Positions 1-11,976 are shown, counted from the first letter of the stretch. The stretch: 64,000 nucleotides of DNA from Aphanomyces cochlioides (GCA_019828595.1 JAHQRK010000001.1:2170001-2234000); one strand, 5' to 3'. Translations and numbers: made by a program. Notes: a model not told the origin generated them from the letters alone.

Positions 1-1693
1 ACGCTGTGAGACTCCACTCAATCTTTCATCTGGTCGCACCGTGGAATGCCACAACGCTCGTTCTCGCTCGTGCTCGTCGTTCGTTCGCTTCAGCAGCGCT
101 TCCAGCATTGCAATCCTGGCATTGGCGATGCGATACGCTGTTTCCATGGCCTCAGCCTCATGATGGCCCTATTTCCTCATTCCATCAGTCTCTCATGGCA
201 GCATGAGTCGCAGAGTTTACCTTGGCCATGTCGTGCCGAAGCTGCGCCATTTCTTGCTGCAGCGTTGCGTTTGCCGTTTCCGCCGCCTGTGATTTCTTTC
301 AAGATGGAGCATGACGCCTCTACCTCAAGCGCGTTGGTCGTGGCTTGGAGCTGTGCTTCCAATGCTTGGACTCTCGTTGCATCTCCTTGGCAAATGTTGC
401 TGTCCTCATTGTGGATCTGAAGACGTTACCTGGAAGCGATTCAATCTCTTGGACGCGTTCCATGCGGTCTGCAAGCGCGACTTGGAGGATTTGAACGCAC
501 CCGACGTGGTTTCCAAGCGTGCTGAGCATGATGGGCGTCTGTGAATTGGCGTCCAGGACTGCCGGCGATGCTCCTGCGGCTAGCAGCATCGCGACGCACT
601 TTCGAAAGCCAAACGTAGCCGCCACGTGGAGAGCTGTCTGGTCGCGGGCGTCTCGGGCATCCAAGTCGAGTCGAGATGTAAGCAAGAGCGCGAGCATTTC
701 CACATTGCGTTGGCGCGTCACGACGTGAAGGAGCGTCGTGCCGTGGAGATCAGGAACGGCAGGCGACGCGCCATGAGAAAGCAGAAGCTGTGCGATCTCG
801 AGATGCTCCAAAGCGTACCAAAGAGCAGTTCGACCTTGGTCGTCGAGGCCGTCGACTGCAGCGCCAGCAGCCAGAAGAGCAGAGACGCGGTCAAGATCTC
901 CATGGGAGACAGCGACATGAAGTCGATCGTCGCATGGCAAGTCGGGAGGCCGCGTCCATTGCGAAACCTGTTGCTGTGTGTTGTAGTAGTACGTGTAGCC
1001 CGTCTCGGTGCGGCATTCGATCCAGTCGCTCGCGATGGTGTCTCTGCGAGGCGACAATGGAGATGACAATGGGCTCGAAGACCGACGACGAGGAGAAGTT
1101 GGGACGTTGATGTGGATTGGCGACAGCTCCGCCTTTGGACTGAGCTCCATCGTGGTTGCTCTCGGCGGAGTCGACATGGTCGGAGATGACGAGCCAAAGG
1201 TCGAGTCCGACGACTTGGGAATCTCAATTGTCAATGGAATCGAAGATGCATCTCCTGCCGCTGTCTTTGGCGTCTCGTGGCGTGGAGGCTTCACCGACGT
1301 TGCTGATGGTCGACCTGTCGACGCAAACGATCCGAAAGAGCCTTCCACTGCGGCGCCTTCACTTGGGACGATTCGATCGGGTGTCATTAGATCCAAGTCT
1401 GGTGCTTCGGCGACGGCTCCAACGGGTAGCAAGAGCATCGATGGCGTCTTTGCCTCCACAGCGCCGTCTTGATCCTTGGCTGCATATTCCAGCAGTAGCA
1501 GCGGCACGCCAGCCATCGGCAGCTCATGTAAAGACGGAGATTCCTGCGAGTTTTTCGACGCTTCAGACTTCAAGACGTCAACGTCGTCAAGTGGCAAGGC
1601 TGCAGGAAGCGGCGGAGGTGCAATCGCCGCTGAATCCTCCGTGCTGCGGCCGACAGATTCACTCGCGCGCTCTTCCTTGAGGTCGTCCGACAT
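1..1693 (-). CDS. WW domain and ankyrin-repeat protein with C-terminal coiled coil (3' end beyond window)
   Basis: Start chosen at the ATG at 1693, the first Met giving a normal N-terminus; the frame is open further upstream but would run into the divergent gene. Residues 1-220 are Ser/Pro-rich and probably disordered. A WW domain sits at about residues 223-251 (DWIECRTETGYTYYYN, then QWTRPP). Ankyrin repeats follow from about residue 256 to 400. The C-terminus only makes sense with three short introns: 386-429 (44 nt), 287-323 (37 nt) and 169-220 (52 nt), all GT-AG and all restoring a heptad-rich coiled coil. The coding frame is still open at position 1, so the protein is incomplete here. 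WW domains bind proline motifs and ankyrins bind proteins, so a scaffold role is inferred. No catalytic domain is visible. Confidence 0.75.
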
Positions 1694-1822
1694 GGCCGTT
1701 TCCGAAATGAGTGAGCCTTGAAACCGAAAATGAGCCGCAAGACATCGGTCGACCTGCATCGCTTGGAGGTAATGCCATCCCGTCGTCGTCTGTCTGCTTG
1801 ATGCTCTTCGTCTTAGCTGCCC
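1694..1822. promoter_or_regulatory. Divergent promoter region
   Basis: Only 129 bp separate the start codons of the leftward ankyrin/WW gene and the rightward C2-kinase gene, so both promoters must lie in or overlap this segment. No TATA box or other core motif is obvious. Inferred from gene layout only. Confidence 0.4.
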
Positions 1823-3974
1823 ATGGCGCCTCCACCGTCGACAAGTCCACAGCGGAGGCGAAAAGAAAGCCTCTTGTATCCCCAAGGAAGCCCGCATCGT
1901 TACCTTGTACAGCGCAAGCAGGATGCAGTCGTCGAGCTCATCCGCGGGTGGAGTCGTCGCTTCGGCGCCGTCTGTCCATACCTTCCAACGACGAAAACGC
2001 CCAGTCCTGACAAACTACGCTGTAAATCCACGACCAAACTGCCGTCTCCGTTCCGCCGCCCCGCTTGGGATAGCTCGACCACGCCCGACACTGCTGCATC
2101 CTGCAATGTCCACATCATTCTGCACAACCATGCGCTTGCCCTCGCTCACAAGGAGACGCCCGTGCCGGTCGCGCCAAAGTTTCTTGCCAAACTCGTCCTC
2201 CATCACCACAAGCTCTACGGACTTGACTATGACAGCGCCCATGAGAAACCATCCGAGGACTCAATCGTCGCGGCGACGCCCTGGACACTCAAAGTTCATC
2301 CGCTCCATGGCGTCAACGTCGTCGATCCATGCCGTCTTCGCGCGGCCCATGTCTGCGGTCGACTGCTGCGGCCGTTTGTCGAAGTGAGAGTCGCAGGCGC
2401 CACGCCGCAGCGATGCAAACAGTCATGCGGCGTCGGAGCTAGTCCCGTGTGGTCGAAAGGATGGCTCCACGTGCCAAATCTCGAGACGCGACCGACGGAA
2501 TTCCAAGTGTGTCTGCTGAATCCGTGCGGCGGGCGTGACTTGGTCGTCGGATCCGCGACTGTCACCGTGGACGGGAGCCAAGGCTGTGCGTTCTACACGC
2601 TGCGCAACCGCAAGGGAAAGCCCATGGGCCAAATTAAACTCCTCTACGTCTTGGAGACCAACGCCGCGTCCTCCTCAGCGGCAACTACTCCAAATGCAGA
2701 ACCTTCTCCATCGCCACTGACGCTAGAAGCCGCGGTTGTCGCGCCTCGGGCCAAACTTCTCTTTGGTGACGAGCTCAAAATGAAGAAAACAAACCTCCGA
2801 CACGTTGAGACATCGAGCGTCGCGATCGTGAAAGCGCCAGTCGTCTACTCGGTACTCCTCTCTAGCTAGCGCTCGCTTGAGCTGTCTAGGCCGAGGATAC
2901 GATGGCGGTCTTGGCCAAGATTGAAGCCCACGTGCGCAGTAGCAAGACGTTGCAGCTCTACGACGCGACTTCGATCGACGACATCGAGGAGAAAATCCTC
3001 GGCCAAGGGATCCATGCGTGCGTCAAGGCATGCCAAGTCGATGGCTGCCTTCTAGCGCTGAAAGAGTACAGATACGATGACCAGAAGACTGCAGAAGCGG
3101 CGGATCTACCGCCATTTCCAGTCGCGAATGCTTTCAACCACGAGCTCTTGATGCTGTCGACGGTCTTTCACGACAACATTGTCCGCCTCGTCGGCGTCAC
3201 GCTGCGTCCTCGGCTTGGTTTCATTACGGAATACATGCAGGACGGAAGGTAAGCACCCACGCCGGCGCGCTCTCTAAGGATGCCTGTAGTCTCTACGCCT
3301 GCCGCGAAACTCCTTCTCTTTGGGCGTCCGTGTCGCTCCAGCACGTACGTCGACGCCTCTGCTCCACCGGTTGACATGGACGGGTCGGTAGAAAATCTCC
3401 ATCGCGCTTCAAATCGCCTGCGCGCTCGCATATCTCCATCGGCAGCGCATTCTTCACCGAGATATGAAATCGCACAACGTCTTGCTTGTTGGGCTGTCGT
3501 CCACCGCAGCTTCGTCCATCCCGACGGCCAAAGTAGACGCCCTCGCCATGCTCTTCTGACCGGCGTTGTGCTTGTAGCTCTGCGACTTGGGCAGTGCGAT
3601 CGTCGTTGGAGATGAAAAACCCACGGAGGAAGTCGGCACAACGGGTTACATTGCTCCTGAAGTCGTCCAAGGCCATGGGTACGTCGTTTTATCGCCGCCG
3701 TGTCCTCCATGAGGCCGTCTTTGGTAGATATTCCTTCCCTAGCGATATGTGGAGCTTTGGGATCGTCATGTGGGAGCTCATGTCGCCACCGTCGCTGCGG
3801 AATCCGTTTGCAGGTTTGTCGTCCGATGCATATGCGACAGCCGTCACAGACGGAAGTCGGCCAAGTCTGGAGAGCGCAGGGCCGTTTGCCTCTCTCTGCG
3901 CGGAGTGCTGGCGCCTCATTCCAAGTGAACGACCGACCGCGGACGAGATGGTGCAGCATTTGAGTGAGTTATGA
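1823..3974 (+). CDS. Protein kinase with N-terminal C2-like domain
   Basis: Model: exons 1823-2851, 2890-3248, 3290-3344, 3392-3532, 3578-3678, 3728-3974 (643 aa). All five introns are 38-49 nt, GT-AG, and the first contains in-frame stops, so splicing is needed to join the two halves. Residues about 150-285 look like a C2 beta-sandwich (WTLKVHPLHGVNVVDP, ASPVWSKGW, GQIKLLYVLE). The second half is a TKL-like Ser/Thr kinase: the ATP-binding Lys in LLALKEY, catalytic loop LHRDMKSHNVLL, CDLGSA in place of the usual DFG, activation-segment end GTTGYIAPEVV, DMWSFGIVMWEL and ERPTADEM. C2 domains often bind membranes, so lipid recruitment of the kinase is an inference. A two-gene alternative (break at 2869/2902) is less likely because the intron is canonical and phase 0. 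Confidence 0.8.
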
Positions 3975-3979
3975 ACGAG

Positions 3980-5791
3980 CTAAGTCGCAAAGATGAGCTT
4001 GCGCAGTGCGTTGAGTTCCTTGGCTTCGACGAGGTCAAACTCCCGCACGAAGGCGACAAAGCGCTTGAAACTCAAGTGGAGATGGCCGTCGGCATGCAGC
4101 GTCATGAAATCCTTCTCGTGGTGGTGGTAAATGTGCGCATAGACGCGGAAGAGCCGCTTGAGAATCGTTCGCGACGCCGCGGCAAAGGCTTTGTTTGTTT
4201 CAAAGCCGTGATCGGGAAAGACGGCGCGATCGCTGATCTTGTCGTCGACCCAAGTGAGGAGCTTGCTCACGTAGACTGGAGCAGGACAAGCGGTGGGCGT
4301 GCCGCCGTTGTCGTCTGCCCACAAGTAGGAAAAGCTCGGTCCGGCTGCCATTTCCGGGCATGTTGTCGCAGTGCACAGCTCGGAGATCGTGCCGTAGAGA
4401 AGAGAGATCTCATTGTAGAAGTCAATGACGTGGACGGCGATCCATTCTTCCTTGGTGTAGCCAGGCGGGAGATGGATGGCGTCGGCAACGTCTTCTTTCG
4501 CCGCGAGGGTTTGCTTGACCTGCTGGTGAATCTGCCACGTCCGTGTGCCGTACGTGTGCTGCTTTTTTGGGCGCAGAGATCGCGTCTTGTCCAGAACATT
4601 ATCGGCGGCAAACGAGACGGCCAGTGGATTCTGCAATGGAGACAATTCCCCAACAGAGAGATGCTTGAAAGACGACGTCCTCTGCGCTGGATTTGCATCG
4701 TCAGGACAAGCTCCATGGAGATTCTCGCGGTTGTTGGCTACGAAAGCGTCAGAAATCCCTCGCTCCAGAGCATCACGACTGGATCTGTCGAGTTTGAGGT
4801 TTGGCGGCGACGTCAACGGCGCGACTTGAGCTACCGCGATGGAATTGCGCAAATGTTTCGACGTCGATTGCATTGTCGTGGCCCATAATTGCTGCGCATC
4901 TACCAACTGGAGGAATTCAGTGAGCCATTCGTTTCTTTGGGGGAGATCGGACCTGTAGCAATGGAACTTGGATCACAAGACCGATATCGACAGCGAGGAC
5001 GTGCCCCATCTCTCGCTGGACGTCCTTGTCCAGTTGAACGAAGCGCTCGTACGCGGCGGTGCATTTTTGTTTGTTCTATTGAAGCCTCTGGGTCAGTCGC
5101 CATTGAAGAGGGGGTTCAAGACTAACGCGGTGAAGCCGTGTCGCGTCGCCTCGGATGTCTTCTACTTTCTTCATGTATCGCCGCCATGTACTCAAAGCGC
5201 TTTGCCGATGGTCAATGCGATGCTAGGCCATAGACTTCGAGTTTAGAGCTTGTCCTCTTGAAGTGTTTACCTTCAATTGAGGAAAGGATGCCAGCAATGC
5301 TTGAATCGGCGCGATCGCCGTCACTCGAAACGTTGCAATCGAGTCGGCAAACACTTTCTGCTCGGACGCGATGGCATTCTAGTCGCTGCTTAGCTTGTGC
5401 TCGTCGTGCTGTGGTTGGTGTTACATTTTCCGTCGAGTCCTTGGACACATCGGTCGTCAATGCTTGAATATCTTTCGACGTTTCCACGAGCTCTGCGGCA
5501 ACAATCGTTCCATCTCTCTGGCAATCAACGACATTCTACCTGAAAGGGCATGAGTATGCCTCATGAGGAGATTCTCGGCGCACTTGAGCTTTTCTACACA
5601 GTACGTCCATCATCCTGTCAATCTCACTGCTTTGTCATACCTTCCGATGTTGTCAATTGTTGAACCAGCCCTGGAAACTCAGCCATTGGGTCGTCGTCGC
5701 TCGCTGAGCTGTTGCTAGCGTCTGTAGCGTGCTTGGGAGACGAGATCGTCGCCGCATTAGTGCTCTCTCGCTTCGAGAAGATGCGATGCAT
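3980..5791 (-). CDS. BAR domain-MOB1 fusion protein
   Basis: Model (minus strand): 5791-5641, 5593-5540, 5492-5425, 5378-5271, 5222-5127, 5075-4953, 4906-3980; 508 aa. Six GT-AG introns of 46-51 nt; every join keeps frame. Residues 1-40 are Ser-rich. Residues about 45-225 are helical and read as a BAR domain, with the typical KHRIDHRQSALSTWRRYMKK and TAAYERFVQLDKDVQREMG stretches. Residues about 309-506 are a MOB1/phocein domain: GTRTWQIHQQVKQTL, EEWIAVHVIDFYNEISLLYG, zinc ligands Cys378, Cys383, His458 and His463 (spacings 5 and 5 as in MOB1), and KRLFRVYAHIYHHH. MOB proteins are co-activators of NDR/LATS kinases; BAR domains bend or sense membranes. The fusion suggests a membrane-curvature-linked kinase regulator (inference). 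The fusion is continuous in coding phase, but a transcript would prove it. Confidence 0.8.
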
Positions 5792-6060
5792 CGCGTCTGG
5801 CAACTAAAATGCCAAATCTTCACGAAACAACCATCCGGATAATATCCGGATGACCGTTTCATCCTGTAACTGCCATGTCATCAGGGTGCAATGCCGACAA
5901 GTCTGGCCGATGGAATCCTCTCTCTGTAGATGCTCCGTGAGGTGATAGGAGAACATGAGCTTGAGGACAGAACTGCCAATGGTTCATTTGTCAAATAGCT
6001 ATACTGATACAATACATATCTCTACCTACGTTCTGACTGTCCTGGACAGGAGACGGGAGA
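5792..6060. other. Intergenic, nothing recognised
   Basis: Lies between the start of the BAR-MOB gene and the stop of the next leftward gene. It holds the 5' region of the BAR-MOB gene. A short local inverted repeat (ccggataatatccgg) occurs near 5834. Confidence 0.4.
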
Positions 6061-6841
6061 TCAAACCCACGACGAGTCGCCTCCAAACTGGTCCTGGACT
6101 CGCGAGCTGGACGATTTCTGCGGCGACTCCACGAGATGATCCAAGTGGACGGCGCGCGAGTCGTTCTTGTTGACAAAACAGACGCGGCCATTGTCGAACG
6201 TCGCGTGCCATTCCATGGACTGGGACGGAGGTTCTGGTGTCTTGTGCCGTGGACGCCAGAATCCTTGTAGCCTCACGAGCGAGATGAAGCTGACAATGCG
6301 GTGAAAGATGCCGCGCTGCTGTGTGGACGAGTCTTCTTCGGACGTGACGATGGCTCTTGGCTTGGGAGCTTCCTTGGCTGGTCTCGAGAGTGGACGGAAC
6401 CACTTGGGTGTGACTCGCATCTTGATCTGACGGAGGCTGTGTATTTCTCGTTCGAGCAGGAGGATCTGTCGTTTGAATGCGATTTCTTGCTCGCACTTCT
6501 CTGTCTCGACCGCGTCGAGCTGGGCTTGCAGAATCGCAATCTGGACTCGAAGAGCATCATGCGTTTCTGGGGGAGCGGGAGAGTCATCAAGCTGCATGCT
6601 CATTGCGAATGTGTACAGGCGCGACGGCGAGGTAAAGGCGTTGGCGTGCCAGCACATTGTCTCTCTGAGGGATGAGATGGTCCCCAAGTCGTCTCATTGG
6701 TTCCGCCCGCGACTGTAATGCATTCATGACCACCTTTCTCAACCGCATGGCGCCATTTGAAGACCAGATGAAGAACAAAATGGGAGACACGACGACGGTT
6801 CGGGTGATCAACTTCGCCGTTAAGTCGCGTCCGAATTCCAT
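6061..6841 (-). CDS. Small membrane/coiled-coil protein with degenerate WW-like tail
   Basis: Start ATG at 6841. The first exon encodes a hydrophobic segment (TRTVVVSPILFFIWSS) followed by a basic stretch. A second exon beginning at 6591 gives a coiled coil (about QAQLDAVETEKCEQEIAFKR) and a C-terminal EWHATFDNGRVCFVNKND segment resembling a WW domain that lacks the second tryptophan. The intron is 6592-6655 (64 nt) or 6592-6625 (34 nt); both keep frame and the donor cannot be settled by eye. With the longer intron the product is 238 aa. Alternative: a shorter gene starting at the ATG at 6603 with no membrane segment. It lies only 68 nt downstream of the myosin stop on the same strand. Family not recognised. 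Confidence 0.5.
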
Positions 6842-6909
6842 CGTGGAATCGCGTTCGTTCCGCCGAGCATGACGAGAAAGACACGAGCTAGTATATTATA
6901 TCCAGGTTC

Positions 6910-9900
6910 CTAAATCTGAGCGGTTTCGGCCATTTTCTTGGCTTGCTTCATGAGCTTCAACGTTTCGACGGACGGGCGGTCCCATTGCGTCAGCTTGAGA
7001 GCTTTGTTCACGTAGTACACCTTGCCGTTGTTGCGACTCACTTTGGCTTCCCAGCCAACAGGGAGAGGGGCTTCAGGCAACGAGTCGAGGTTGAAACTCT
7101 CTTGAGGCGCGATAGTAATCTTGGGAAGTTGTTTGGTTGATGAGACGGCAGCAGTCGCAGCAGCAGCGGCAGCCGCGACGGTGTTCGTAAGTCCAGTTAG
7201 ACTGGAACGACCGTCCTTGCTCTCGCCGTTCTTTTCGTCCTTCTTCGTGGTTTGGGTGTACAATCCCTTCAAGCCCATGCGACTTGTCAGTGACGACAAA
7301 CCGCTTCGGCCATTCGCAACGGCAGCTCCAAGCACAGAAGTTCGAGGCGCGCTCTCTAAGCTGTCCAATTCTGTCTTTGCGGTCGAATCGTGGTTGGCAG
7401 ACGTCTTGTACTCATAGTAGTCGGAAGGCTTGCCAGCCGAGCTTTCGATGTCTCGGACAGGATCTGTGTAAGTGGTGGTGGAGTCGCTTCGCCAAAAGGT
7501 TGGTCGCTTGAACTGTGTTGCTTTGTTGAGCAAACCAGTGACAGCAGAGCCAACAGCAGTGGATGCACTGGGGAAGACATCCTTTTCTTCGGTGAGGGAG
7601 TCCATCATAGGACCCGAAGCATCAGTCGCGCCGGCTGCGGTAGGAACGGCAATGGTCTTGGTAGCAAACGAACGACTGAAGAGCTTGCGTCGGGGGGGAG
7701 CAGCAGGTGCCGTGGTGACAGCTCCAGGGACTCCGCCGCCCTTGGCAATTTGGTCTTTGAGCTTTTGGATTTCGGCCGCTTGGGCTTCGACCTTCTTTGT
7801 CAGTGAAGCAGTCAACTCTTGTTCTTGCTTCAACTTGACAATGTTTTGACTCAATTGGATTTCCGAGTGCGACTTGAGCTTCTCCAAGTCCGACTTGAGC
7901 GAAGCAAGTTGGACCTTCATTTCTTCGTTTTCCTTCTTGAAGGCTTCGTTGGCATCCTTGAGAGATCCAATCATGTCGCCCGCGTCGGCCATAATGGCTT
8001 CGTCGTTGGCTTGCTTTTGTTGTTCCAACTGGGCACTGCGCTTTTGTTCTTCGGCCAAACGGGCTTGCAACATTTGCAGTTGGTATTTCATGTCCGCTTC
8101 CATCTTCTTCTCCTTGAGAGCAGCCAAGAACTTGGGTCGTTGCAAGTGCATGCGGACATACGATTGCACATGAATAACAAGACGCTTCTTTCTTTGGTAC
8201 GTTCGTCGTTTGGCGTAACCAGCCACATGCCGTTGAATGATAACGGCACAGTGGTTGCGCTTGACCTCCAAAGCAACCTTGCGGCCATGGATACCACGGA
8301 CACGAGCTTGCATACGGACCAAACCCTTCAAGAACGTGTTGTAACGATGCATCGCGAGCACACAGCGAATGACAGATTGAAGTTTGACAATCGCACGGAG
8401 CTTGCGCAAGTACTTGATACGCTGGACGAAGCCACGCATGATCTTTTGGACAAAGCGGGCTTTCTTGTCCAAAAACTTTTTTCGGCGATCTTCCAATTCT
8501 TCAAGCACACCCAATTGAAAGTAAATCTTCGTCCAACCCATTTGGTACTGAGTAGGAGACACCAATTTCAATTTATCCATGAGTTGTTGGCACTTTTCCT
8601 TAGGTGTGCCAGGACCAGGCGGGACAAATAGACGGAACTTCGCCAAGAATTCATCATGCGTTTGTCGATTTGGATAGGCAGCACGCGAAATACGAATAGC
8701 TTCAATGACACCTAGATATCATCAATGAATCCACGAATTCCAAGAAATGAAAGTACCTGCGCATCGCAATTGTGAGACGACCATGGCATGTTCCATCGTG
8801 TTGGAGCTCTTGATGGAGTTCGGCTTGATACAACGGACGTATTGCACGCTCGTGGATTGAATCGAGGTCATCAATTCAGTCAAACTGTCCTTGAATTGCG
8901 TACCGACTGTCGAAATGTTCATCATACCACCACGACGCTTGTTCGTGGGTTCTTCCTTCACTTCAACAGCCTTTTCTTCAAACAATTTTTGGATAAATTC
9001 CATGTTGGAGCCTCGCATGAGGTCGCTCAAATCAGGCAACAAACTGTCCTTGTGCTTTTCCAAGAATCCGACAGCTTCATACTTGACAGGCGCGGCATAA
9101 TGCTTAATAATAAATTCCGTTTGAGAAGTACGAGGGAATTCAATGATGCTGGGTTTGTACAATTCCTTGTTGATAGTCGAAATCGTCGACACGAAACCCT
9201 TTTCACTGCCCTTTGTCTTCTTCAATTCTTCATTGAGCAAAGAAATGATACCAATACGGTCTTCGATCACATTCAACACGTCTTGGTTATCAGCGTATTC
9301 AATGTGTTCCCACTGAATGCCTTCTTCGTCGTATTCAATTTGCACAGTCTTGAACACATCCGACGTAAACTTTTGCTGCAACTTTTCGTTGGCGTAGTTA
9401 ATGCAGAATTGTTCAAACGAGTTGTGTTTGAAGTGTTCAAAACCGAAAATATCAAGCACACCAATGTGGTAGCTCATGCGATTGTCATCAGACAACGATG
9501 TGTTGATCAAAGCCACCAACCAGTCAAACACTCGCGAGTAAATAGCTTTCGAAAGGGCATCCACACAGTCCATTGCCAGCTCCTTCTTCAAAGGCACGCT
9601 ATACACGTCGTTTCTGGCTCGCATGGTACGCGAACACAAGGCTTTTTGAAGAGATTCGTGGGTCAAACCCATAAGAGCAATTGCGTGTGCGGCGGCAGCA
9701 TCATCTGGAGCGATCATTGACTCTTCGTCATTGGCAGGGTTCGAGATAATACTGAGGTTACCCAAATGAAGAATACCAGCCAAAGTCTTGTAAAGATCCA
9801 TTTGAGAGTCATGACCAAAACCAATCGAAGACAATCGATCAACCGTAATTTCGAAATGCTGGGCGTCCGTTTGGCCTTCAATCATGGCGGTGCTCTTCTC

Positions 9901-10850
9901 CCCAATGTATCGGTAGGTGGCATCAGGGTCCAAGAACAATTGCTTCGCGATCTCACCAGCGTCAATCACCTAGAGCCGAAATGAGCATATGAAAAGTCGT
10001 CAAAAGGATATACCTGGTAGAAAATATGGTAGTTTCGTTCAGGATGTTCGTGGCTGATGACACGTGTCTTTTCCAAAAGGTATGTCTTACACTTGGCGCC
10101 GACCAAGGTACCGACTTTGTCGAATTGGAGTTGGGTAAATTTACCGAAGCGAGAACTGTTGTCGTTACGGACAGTCTTGGCATTACCGAAGTATTCGAGC
10201 AGAGGACTGACTTCAATAATCTTTTTGATCGTGCCATCGTTGAGACCACCGGCAATAGTTGCCAAATGATTCATGAGAATCTTTGTGGTTTCTGTCTTGC
10301 CGGCACCGGATTCACCAGAGACCAAAATCGACTGATTTCGGCCTGCCGTCTTCATGTTTTCATATGATGCAACGGACGTGGCGTAAACGTGCGGCGGCAA
10401 TTCTTCGCGGGGGAAATTTAAGTAGCGAATGTGTTGTTCTTCCGCGTACAGGTTGTGCAATCGCTTGTATGGATTTACAGCGATACAGATATCACCTGTG
10501 TACGTGTATGGAAGTTCCTTCAGGAAACGCGTTTTGACGTTGTATAAAATAGCGGCTTCGTGAAGATAATTGAGAGTGATCATATCTTCAATCCCTTCGT
10601 CTCCGACATTTTCGTTCTGAAAAGGAAGGGTTTCAATGTTGTCGGTCGATTCGCCCTTTCCGCTCATCATCGCGCGCGTTTTCTTGTCGTCGAGATCCAC
10701 AAGTCGTTCTTCGGTCGTTCCATCCGTCAACCAGACTTTGCATGTGATTTGCTTCGTGCCGGACTTTTGACCGATGACTTCGGCAGGCAACCAAACGTCA
10801 TTCTCATCAGGCACATAGCACTTCGCTCCCGGTACCATTTCGAGAGACAT
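6910..10850 (-). CDS. Unconventional myosin heavy chain with IQ motifs, coiled coil and C-terminal WW domain
   Basis: Exons 10850-10014, 9969-8757, 8711-6910 (1283 aa); two GT-AG introns of 44 and 45 nt. N-terminal SH3-like subdomain at about residues 5-55, then the motor: P-loop GESGAGKTE at 179-187, switch I NDNSSRFGKF, switch II DIFGFE at about 452-457, and the actin-binding and converter regions up to about 750. About five IQ-like motifs occupy roughly 760-875 and should bind calmodulin-type light chains. A coiled coil follows, then a Ser/Thr-rich linker, then a WW domain at about 1232-1262 (LPVGWEAKVSRNNGKVYYVN, LTQWDRP). It should be an ATP-driven actin motor. The class cannot be fixed by eye; oomycetes have their own myosin classes, and the WW tail suggests cargo or partner binding through proline motifs. 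Confidence 0.93.
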
Positions 10851-11744
10851 TCTTGCGATGAAAAGTCCGAGGGAATGGCCCCACTTCTACGTCAATTGAC
10901 AAATCAAAAGGAAAAGTGAGGAAAGGAAATTGGCTTTGACTACCTCACGCTGGCCGCCCGAAATAAACCTCTGCGTCGGGTCGGTTACAGTTTCCAATTT
11001 TAAACAAGAAACATACATTACTCCATATTAATTTGAAAATCTGAATAATATTACACGTCCGTTCCAATCCAAGAGGTAGGGCTCGAGCCATATGGTGAAC
11101 AACAACCAAATGCAACAGATCATGCGTTACAAGAAACAACGACGACCAATATCATGATATATTTTGGACGTAAATTGGTGCTAGAACTGCATCATGACCA
11201 TCTCGGATCTGCTTGGTCGTGGTCTTTTTGGGTGATTCACTGCAAAAATTTGAATTTTGTCTCATACAAATATTTCAGCCGTCATTAGAATTTTATCTTG
11301 CATTTTGTATGTATGTGAGCCTCTCCTGCGCTGGAAGGGATGTCAATGAAATTGAGTTTGTCAATGACGACAATCCAGTTGACTCGACGCCGCCATCATT
11401 TTCGTTTCGGCGCAGGAGTGTGTTCTCTGTGTGTGCATTCTTCCTCTTTTGCAGTGGCCGTCCTTCGTTACAGTTGGAATGTGTTTTCAATTCAGACCAG
11501 GTTGGACAGTCAGTTAGACAGTGGCGGCAAAGGACCCTCCCTGGAATCCACTTGAAGTTTCTCCACCCCCTTGTTGATTTTGTGTATCATCACAGACTGA
11601 GCTCCGATGAGACAGTGAATTCTTTGCAGAACCGACAGGCGACACTTGTATCTCATCGCAAGACGTTCGCCAGTTGAGCAGAATCCTATATTGACTTCAT
11701 TGTTGGGCTGGGCCTGCCGCAAACAGCTGGAAAGTCATTTCTTT
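10851..11744. other. Intergenic between myosin and first syntaxin
   Basis: About 0.9 kb holding the presumed myosin promoter on its left. No conserved reading frame, RNA gene or transposon end is recognised. The frames open here are short and show no family resemblance. Confidence 0.4.
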
Positions 11745-11810
11745 CAGACGACTTGTTCAAATTCAGTCAAATTATCTTCATAATTTGACTGAATTTGAAC
11801 AAGTCGTCTG
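11745..11810. repeat. Perfect 31-bp inverted repeat with 4-nt loop
   Basis: Left arm 11745-11775 and right arm 11780-11810 are exact reverse complements around the loop cttc. It lies 166 bp upstream of the syntaxin start codon. It could be a hairpin-forming regulatory element, a small-RNA precursor or the remnant of a foldback transposon. No coding frame crosses it. Confidence 0.9.
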
Positions 11811-11976
11811 GTTTGATTGACAACTATTTTGGGCGGTGTGACATAAGGCAGATCGCATTCTAATTGGCCATAATCTTTTAATTTTAGCCAATAGAATTTC
11901 ATTACTTGGTTTGTATGTAACGCGTTGCGACGCACTTTTGCCAGGCAGTCGACGAATTCGTACTGGCAGAGCAAGC

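Noticed and set aside
2902..3252. Stand-alone truncated kinase
   Set aside because: Splicing at 2852-2889 and at the later introns gives a full kinase domain continuous with the C2 part.
7819..8631. 270-codon open frame on the plus strand inside the myosin gene
   Set aside because: It is the antisense of the IQ/coiled-coil exon; the minus strand has clear myosin homology and the plus frame resembles no family.
8788..9720. 310-codon plus-strand frame in the myosin motor exon
   Set aside because: Shadow of the conserved motor domain on the minus strand.
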